Assembly (NCBI GenBank): GCA_038373885.1
Contig: JAWZYV010013027.1
Coordinates: 434,001-498,000 of the forward strand
Length of the DNA stretch: 64,000 nt
Origin: Cheiracanthium punctorium
Taxonomy: Eukaryota > Arthropoda > Arachnida > Araneae > Cheiracanthiidae
Direction of reading: 5' to 3'
The notes under the pieces are model-generated. The model made no database searches. It worked only from the letters and a program-made list of their open reading frames with translations, and was not told the DNA's origin. Within the stretch, counting starts at the first letter, position 1; every line of letters begins with the position of its first letter. Position numbers and translations under genes: made by a program. Shown here piece by piece: positions 57,460-64,000 of the stretch.

Positions 57460-60400
57460 TTTTTCCGAATCTCTACCGCAATTAAATTTTTTAAAAGTGT
57501 TCAAAAGTCGCATGATTTCCAGAAAGAAAAGCCTCAAGGAAAATGGGAAAAAAGTGGGGAAGGTAGCAGCCCATCCCCTAAGGAGGACAAATTACAAATA
57601 TGTCCTGAAATTGATCGTTAGGTATTCATGTGAGTCGTATTTTACACCATGGATATCTCTTTCACCAGTTTCTTTCTCTTTGAAAATGCATTACTCTCCC
57701 GTCCTTCTTATGATATTTTTTCATTGTTCACTTCTGAATCAATCAAAGTTCGATTTAGACCAGCGTGTTTTGCGACAATAATTTTTTAATCACATCCTAA
57801 TGCAGATTTTAAATGTGGTAATAAATTCGATTCGTTCTTTAAAGATTTCACCGCGTTATTTTAAAGCTGCATAGTATTTTTAAGACAACTGAGTCAATTT
57901 CAAGATAGCGGTAGAGGAAACCAAGACGATTCGCAGTCGCATAGCAATTTGAGATCAAAAACGTTTTTTTCATGCGATAGTTAATAATCACTTTGAGAAA
58001 AGTTCTAAGTTAGAGTTCGATCACACACACGCATGCTTAGATGGGGTTTGGGGGCAAAAAGTTACTTCGGGGCCCCTTATACTATCACAAGCATTTTAAT
58101 CCATTTTTAATTGCACCCATTTAACTTATGTTGCATTTTTGAAGCATAAAAATAAAACATCTCTGAGAATTCCAAAATTTAATTTAGGAATTGCATGTAT
58201 ATTTGCACTTGTTTTGAACAAAATTACGAATTTAAAAATTATTTCATCTTATCTTAATATTTTTAATGTAGACAGGGATAAAGTCAGGGATGGTAGCGTT
58301 TACATAGAATGTGTGCCAGGTTTAGCATCCCAGAAAATTTTCCTGGTAATCAAAAAATTTGAAGTTTCCTTAGCGTCTTAATTCATGGGCCCTTGAGACG
58401 GATCATTATCATTGATTTCGAATGACGACAAAATAAGTTTCTAAATCAACCTATTATTAGACAGTGATGTTAAAAGTATTACACAAATTTAATGGTTCTT
58501 TTATTGCAGTATATATGAATTTTAATTACATAAAGATAGGAGATTTGGGTACCCTCAGGAGCCCCGGAGTCTTGTTTGACCGTTTGATATCGGACTCTGG
58601 TAGAAGATTGAGTTAACTTTCCTTATCAATTCTCATTTCAAATGATTTTATACTTCGAATACCGCATTATTCAAATTTAAATGCAATTTATAATTGTTGA
58701 TTTCAGTTAAAAGTTTTAATACATCATGGACGGAAATTTTGCTAACACTTCAACACCTTTCTGCAAGTGATTATTTACTGATACCTCAATACAATGTTTT
58801 CGTCCCAGCATTGTGTTTTTTTATTGGTATCCTCTACACATTTTACAAATTTGGCTAAAAGATATTTTTGGAAAACCTTGTATCTTTTATAAACATTTAA
58901 AAGGACATTTAAGAGTAAAATTACTCTGAATTTCTAAAAAATACCAAATGTAACAGCTTAGGTGCGTGGCCAAGGGCTAGCTGATGAGGCTGCAGTCACC
59001 CTGAAATGAGTAAACACATGACATTGAGAAAATTACGTAGTCATGGATAAATAATGAAAGTTCCAAGCAGACTTCGAAATGATTACAATCGAATGTAATC
59101 ACCCATAAAAATGTTATTTTACAAATTCAACAAAAATACTTAAATAAAATTGCATTACTCCAGAATAATTTTTTGAATATTTCATTTCATTAAGATCAAG
59201 ATTATTGCCATTTTACAATTTTAACAGTAACGGACCATAATCGTTATAGAAATTGGCAGTGATCGTAATCGTAATCCTTATCAATTCTTGTGATCCATTA
59301 CAGATGGCTGTGTAATTGTCCGATGTCTGGTTTCAAGTTCCTCTTATCTTCTTTTCTTCTTTCTCTGTTTAGGCAATAGTCTGCAGACTAACTTACAGAA
59401 CTAAACTTTGGAACAGTCACATTGACATTTTGAACACAAGACTCTTATAAAATTGTTAAAATGTTCAACTATGTTGAACAAGTATTTGTTGTTAACAAAG
59501 CATTAAACATCGTAAAATTATAATACGCAACAAAAATATATATAGAAGTAGAGTCCTCTTGGAGCAATAGTAGCTCTAAACGAAGAAGACAAGCTACTCT
59601 CAATAAGCTGTATCTTGTATCTTGATATCCTCACAGTATATTTATAAGTTACCCTTGAGAAACTTTAGGTTTAGCTATACGGGCCCAAACTGAACTTAAT
59701 TTTTTATTTTACTTTATTTTTAATACATGTATGCATCTCCAACTGCAAAGATTTTAAATCCGATTTATGATTTTTTTTAATTCTTTACTCGAACACACTT
59801 AGGTCAAAATCAAATAAAATGTGAACATCCCCAACACTACTAAAAAGAGTTCTATCGATTAAGTTATGTTGCATTCCAGATTTTGAGTCTTCAGCCACCA
59901 ACCGAAAACTCTAAATCCTATCTTAAACCACCGTTAATTTAACTTACAGTGCATTTCCCGAGATTTCTTCCGAAATTTCCATCTTTAATCAGGAGATATT
60001 TGTTGAAATTTGAACTATAGACAGACGACAGATTAAAAAGTGGTCGTGAGTCACCCGTCGTCCGGCTGAGCTGAAATCGCCTCTCACTCATTAATGAGGG
60101 CTTTTTTCTGCCAAAGATCGTATGTACATGTTTTGGGAGATACTGCGAAACTGATCAAACGCTTCTTGGAAAATCCGACGGACATTAGACGTCATTTATT
60201 ATTGTTGTTGATGGACTGATGCGTGAGTTTCAAAGAGGGGTACTTCTAAAACACTTATCAAGAGATAGCGGGAATATCGGCGATGAAAAATATTCATCTG
60301 AAAGGCAGATTCAACAGGGATAGTTGCCCAGTGTGAGGCAGCGTGAAAGAAAAATCTGGGCTGTTTCTGTTTGTCAAGTTGAGGTTTATTTTATGCTAGG

Positions 60401-60975
60401 TTCCGTGCCGGGGAACAGGCAACAAGGGCAATTGTTTGCCCAGGGTGACAAGTACCAGAGGGAGCCGCCTAAAATTCGTAATGTCTGTTTTGATGTAGTT
60501 ATTATTATTATTAGCAAACTTTGTGTTAATCTATATGAATCTGGAGAAAATAAACAATTCTAGATCCTGCTTCACCTTCCGATCCAAATCTATTCTGACT
60601 GTGATTCCACCTACCTTCTTCAAATAAGAACGAAGTTTGAAAGGGAAGGCAGTTTGGTGAGAAGTAACTTTGAGAAACATAATTCTGCTATGCAGTGCTC
60701 TTCCTCGATGTTTGGGTGAAAATTTTCTCTAACATGCAACCGCTATTTAACTCCTTTTTTACTAATAAATCTGAATAAAATTTAAATTTTATTATTTTCG
60801 AATCCTAATAAAAGCTATGAAAAATTGATACATAACTTTGCTTCTTTAGAGATATAAAATCAAATTTACTAGATAAGACTGTTTCTATCCTCAGCTGTGG
60901 CGTAACATAACACAGAAATTATCATTACGTTAACTAAAATTATGGACTTTTTTTTATAAATGTCTAAAGTTCCCC
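57460..60975. other. Non-coding DNA without recognised elements
   Basis: No supported gene. A G/C-richer patch with CpGs at about 60040-60480 (including GTTGCCCAGTGTGAGGCAGC and AGGGAGCCGCC) stands out but has no coding motif I recognise. It might be a UTR, an exon or an old repeat. Confidence 0.4.
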
Positions 60976-60976
60976 G

Positions 60977-62425
60977 ACTATGCATGTGTAGCAACGATTT
61001 TTTTCTCTTCTTCGGACATAATAAAAACAAATTAAAAATAAAAACAACAATAAGTAAATCATGCTGAAGTGAATGACTTAAGCAAGTGTTTTTCGCAAGC
61101 ATTTTGTTGGCATAATATTTTTCCCTTTTGTCTTGGCAACAACGGTTTGTGTATTCGGTTTTTAATTTTACTGTGGCATTATTGTTTTCTAAATTTAATT
61201 TATCATCCACAGTATCAACCTCTGCAAAACCTACAACACACGTTCATTTGTTTAAATGAACAGGTTTCTTCGTCAGGTTTTATATATAAATATAAAATGA
61301 AGAAAAATTACTATTGGAAATGTTTTTTTCTTTTGAAATTACATAAGTATGAACTTCAATATACACATTTTTCAAAGATGGTATAAATAGCAAATCATTC
61401 TCAACTTTCTCTTTACAATGCACTAAAGCATAAACATAATCATCAGGTTTCAAATTAACCCATTTATGCCTAGTGTCCCTTTTTTGGGACGGCATTTTCG
61501 CTATTAGTCGAAAACGTTATTTATTTTTCCTAGCCTTTGTTCATGAGTATTGAGCCTCAACTCTACAAACTATTTTAACATGACCCAGTAGGATGTTGAT
61601 ATTTCGATTTTTATGCATAATGATTTTAAAAGAAATCAATTCCTTGTTCAAGAAGTTGACATCAGAAAATTATCTATTATTTCTGTTATCAGTAAAAATC
61701 GAAGAAAGTCGCAAAAATATCCAGGCACAAATGGGTTAACTTTTCGAGATAGATATACTTTCTGAGACCTTGAATCCTGGTCACGGCACCAGTTTATAGC
61801 GTGGCCGTGATCGCATAGGCTTTCAGAAGAAAAAAGGACCAAACTAAAAATTGTCAGGCGAAACAATATGGATTTACATTCACAAATTTATTTTAAAAAT
61901 ATCTTAAATATATCACCTTTACACACAAATGCCATAATATCTCAATATACTTGATGACTTAAAAAAAATCGATATTTATATTCTGTAATTGCACTTAATC
62001 GTGCAAAGTTAAATGCTCTATACTGTAGCTTTCATAAGACAGAAAAGGTTAAAAACAATAATAATTTTATATTTTTTCTGTGTTTATAGGGGCTAAATCC
62101 ATGCTTCATTTTGATGTTCTTTAATTTCATCTTTTCCCCAGGGCACCCCTAAGAAAACATTCCAAAAGTGTACACAACCGGCGAGCGGTGAATAAAAGAA
62201 AGCGAGAGAGAGTAATTTCGTTCTGAAGTTTATAAAAACCGAATACACAAATCGTTGTTGCCAACGGCAAATGGGAAAAATTTTATGCCAACAAAATGCT
62301 TGCGAAGAGCACTAGCTTATGTCATTCACTTCAGCATTATTTACTTATTGTTGTTTTCATTTTTAATTCTTTATTATTATGCCCGAGGAAGGGAAAAAAA
62401 TCGTTGCTACAGCCTGTTTTTAGCT
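60977..62425. repeat. Inverted repeat pair, ~195-bp arms
   Basis: 60977-61170 and 62235-62425 are reverse complements at high similarity: GTAGCAACGATTTTTTTC, AAAACAACAATAAGTAAAT, GCTGAAGTGAATGAC, TTCGCAAGCATTTTGTTGGC and TTGTGTATTCGGTTTTTA. The open frames in the two arms look alike only because of this duplication. Confidence 0.85.
61459..61735. mobile_element. piggyBac-type MITE, CCCATTTRTGCC family, copy 1 (277 bp)
   Basis: Ends CCCATTTATGCCTAG and the complement of CCCATTTGTGCCTGG, between TTAA at 61455-61458 and 61736-61739. It is near-identical to 62450-62725 in inverse orientation, so recent activity is likely. Confidence 0.9.
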
Positions 62426-62449
62426 GTGCATGGTACAAACATTCCTTAA

Positions 62450-62725
62450 CCCATTTGTGCCTGGATATTTTTGCGACTTTCTTCGATTTTTACTGATAAC
62501 AGAAATAATAGATAAATTTCTGATGTCAACTTCTTGAACAAGGAATGATTTCTTTTAAAAGCATTATGCATAAAAATCGAAATATCAACATCCTACTTGG
62601 TCATGTTAAAATATTTTGTAGAGATGAGGCTCAATACTCATGAATAAAGGCTAGGAAAAATAAATAACGTTTTCGACTAATAGCGAAAATGCCGTCCCAA
62701 AAAAGGGACGCTAGGCATAAATGGG
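62450..62725. mobile_element. piggyBac-type MITE, CCCATTTRTGCC family, copy 2 (276 bp)
   Basis: Same family as 61459-61735, inverse orientation, flanked by TTAA at 62446-62449 and 62726-62729. The right TTAA is also the left target of the next element. Confidence 0.9.
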
Positions 62726-62729
62726 TTAA

Positions 62730-63235
62730 CCCTCTCGTCACCGAATTATGAAAAATCAGAGAAAAAAAATCTTTCTAGCATTTAATGCATCTGAAATACT
62801 ATTATAAATCACGCAAAAATATGTTTTTTTAATTTCGATTAATATTACATTTTTCTAATATTAATTTCTGCATTTTCGAAACATTTTGTTATGCTAAAAT
62901 TAATTTAAAAGGATGCACATATTAGGTAAAGGTTGAGGAATAAGAAAAAAACTATACTTACTTTAAAAAGAAAAAAAACGGTAAAAAGACAGCGTAAATA
63001 ATTTCTTAATTTTTCTCCTGAAACAATGAAGCGAAAACTGTAAAAATGATCTAAATTGACTAGTTCTGCAATCTAGGCACGATTTATGCATCTAGTTAAG
63101 ATCCTCATATACTTTCTACATGAATTAATGATATTGATGTCACTGAAAGAATAAAATACTAAATTCAATTGTTTTCTTTCTAAATATTGCTATTTGAAGT
63201 AGAAGCCTCATATGAGGTTTAGGGTGACGAGAGGG
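62730..63235. mobile_element. piggyBac-type MITE, CCCTCTCGTCACC family (506 bp)
   Basis: Perfect 13-bp ends CCCTCTCGTCACC / GGTGACGAGAGGG between TTAA at 62726-62729 and 63236-63239. The AT-rich interior has no coding frame. It abuts the preceding MITE with a single shared TTAA. Confidence 0.9.
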
Positions 63236-63273
63236 TTAATTATGTAATGCAGTTCGTGTGAAAATACAGGTAG

Positions 63274-63513
63274 GTTACCGAGTACGGTTACTGCTTTAAA
63301 TTGCCGGCACCAAAACTACTATTTAGCACAAAGTTATTTACAGTCGACAATCGTTTTTTACGAACATTTTTTAAAGAATGCTTACGATTTTACAAACTCG
63401 CTGATGATCCCGATTACACTCCCATAAAGTATTTTACAACTGGAGTTTACGAACAACTTGAGTGGTCCCTCAGGGCTCGTAAAAACGAGTACCGACTGTT
63501 TAATGAAAAATAA
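63274..63513 (+). CDS. Unidentified open frame, possible terminal exon
   Basis: 80 codons open from after a TAG at 63271, containing PAPKLLFSTKLFTVDNRFLR and FFKECLRFYKLADDPDYTPI, ending EYRLFNEK-stop at 63511-63513. An ATAAA-rich stretch with a possible AATAAA (63531-63536) follows at once. There is no ATG near the start, so if real it is a terminal exon. Acceptors such as AAAATACAG (63269) put a stop in frame, which weakens the case. The residue mix looks protein-like and soluble. I do not recognise the family. Confidence 0.35.
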   Translation, partial: VTEYGYCFKLPAPKLLFSTKLFTVDNRFLRTFFKECLRFYKLADDPDYTPIKYFTTGVYEQLEWSLRARKNEYRLFNEK

Positions 63514-63539
63514 AGGAATATTTTAATAGAATAAAATTT

Positions 63540-64000
63540 AGAAACCATAATAAACATGTCATATTCTTGTTATTGCTGTTCTGTTGTTACAATTACTTAG
63601 AATACCAGCATCAGATCCGGCAGCAGAGAATATAAAAATAAATACAAAGTATACATATCTTTTCAAGTTAATAATATAGTTTCAAAAATAATGTTATACT
63701 AAATAAAATAAATTAAGTGCAAAATAAATGCTTTTAATGAGCAAAAATACATGCCATGAACAATACAGACGTGTTGAATTTTTTAGAATGTGCAGTTTTC
63801 AGCAGAATAAAACCTGTTCATAAATAAAATCATAATGATTGAGAAAGATATTATATATGCGAGGCAGAAATTTAGTCAAGATTGTGCCAATACATTTTGC
63901 ATATTGAGTCAATCGCATTTAATCTGTCTAAAGATTGGCGATTTATCCCGTAAGTATTCAGTCATAAAGGATAAAAGTATTCATTCTAAATTTTGCATGC
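63540..64000. other. AT-rich non-coding DNA
   Basis: Nothing recognised up to the window end. Confidence 0.5.

Noticed and set aside
60869..61210. 113-codon minus-strand frame with a hydrophobic segment
   Set aside because: It overlaps one arm of a 195-bp inverted repeat. The similar frame at 62296 is explained by that duplication, and there is no family match.
1..64000. A new defence, toxin or biosynthetic gene system
   Set aside because: There is no cluster of intact genes. Nearly all recognisable coding sequence belongs to dead transposable elements, apart from one transporter exon.

Overview
The window is nuclear DNA of an animal, most likely an arthropod and plausibly an arachnid. It is visibly AT-rich, has no operon-like packing, carries one spliced host exon with canonical splice signals, and is otherwise filled with transposable-element (TE) remnants. 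The TE types seen (Pao/BEL, Jockey, Helitron with a repeat-coded N-terminus, mariner, hAT and piggyBac MITEs, tRNA-derived SINEs) are typical of large arthropod genomes. The assignment to arachnids is inference only. No bacterial, organellar or CRISPR signal was seen.

Host genes. The only confident host gene segment is a minus-strand exon at 15985-16376. It holds the start codon and first 115 residues of an SLC5-type sodium/solute symporter (SMCT/SMVT-like), with a 5'UTR splice acceptor upstream and a GTAAGT donor downstream. A CpG-dense, CRE- and CCAAT-containing block at 20285-20530 lies about 4 kb upstream on that strand and could be its promoter. Two short open frames (13888-14250 and 63274-63513) are possible exons or remnants that I cannot name.

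Layout. 1-5.3 kb: Tc1-like transposase tail, a subrepeat-bearing interspersed repeat carrying a SINE, and a truncated Helitron. 6.5-13 kb: dispersed repeats, piggyBac-type TTAA MITEs, and a TIR element packed with AAGCTT. 15.9-21.9 kb: the SLC5 exon, hAT-type MITEs (one nested in another) and the CpG block. 23.5-28.7 kb: a minus-strand Pao/BEL element split by a TA-target transposon, which is split by a hAT element, which carries a MITE. 32.6-34.9 kb: a decayed transposon gene split by a second copy of the same TA-target transposon. 36.5-43.2 kb: a mosaic of repeats, a SINE, a 173-bp TIR element and a hairpin MITE. 44.9-51.4 kb: a Helitron terminus, a piggyBac MITE at a site whose empty paralogue lies elsewhere in the window, mariner-type elements and a reverse-transcriptase fragment split by a MITE. 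51.9-57.5 kb: a mariner relic split by a near full-length Jockey element and by another MITE. 61-63.5 kb: three piggyBac-type MITEs, two of which share one TTAA.

The main result is an unusually readable insertion history. Many insertions can be bounded to the base by target-site duplications, and several can be confirmed because removing the insert restores the host frame or matches an empty paralogue. I found no convincing new functional system. The most novel-looking items are the unclassified TA-target family, the AAGCTT-rich TIR element, the 173-bp GGTACTTACG element and the SDEHGERF-type transposon gene.
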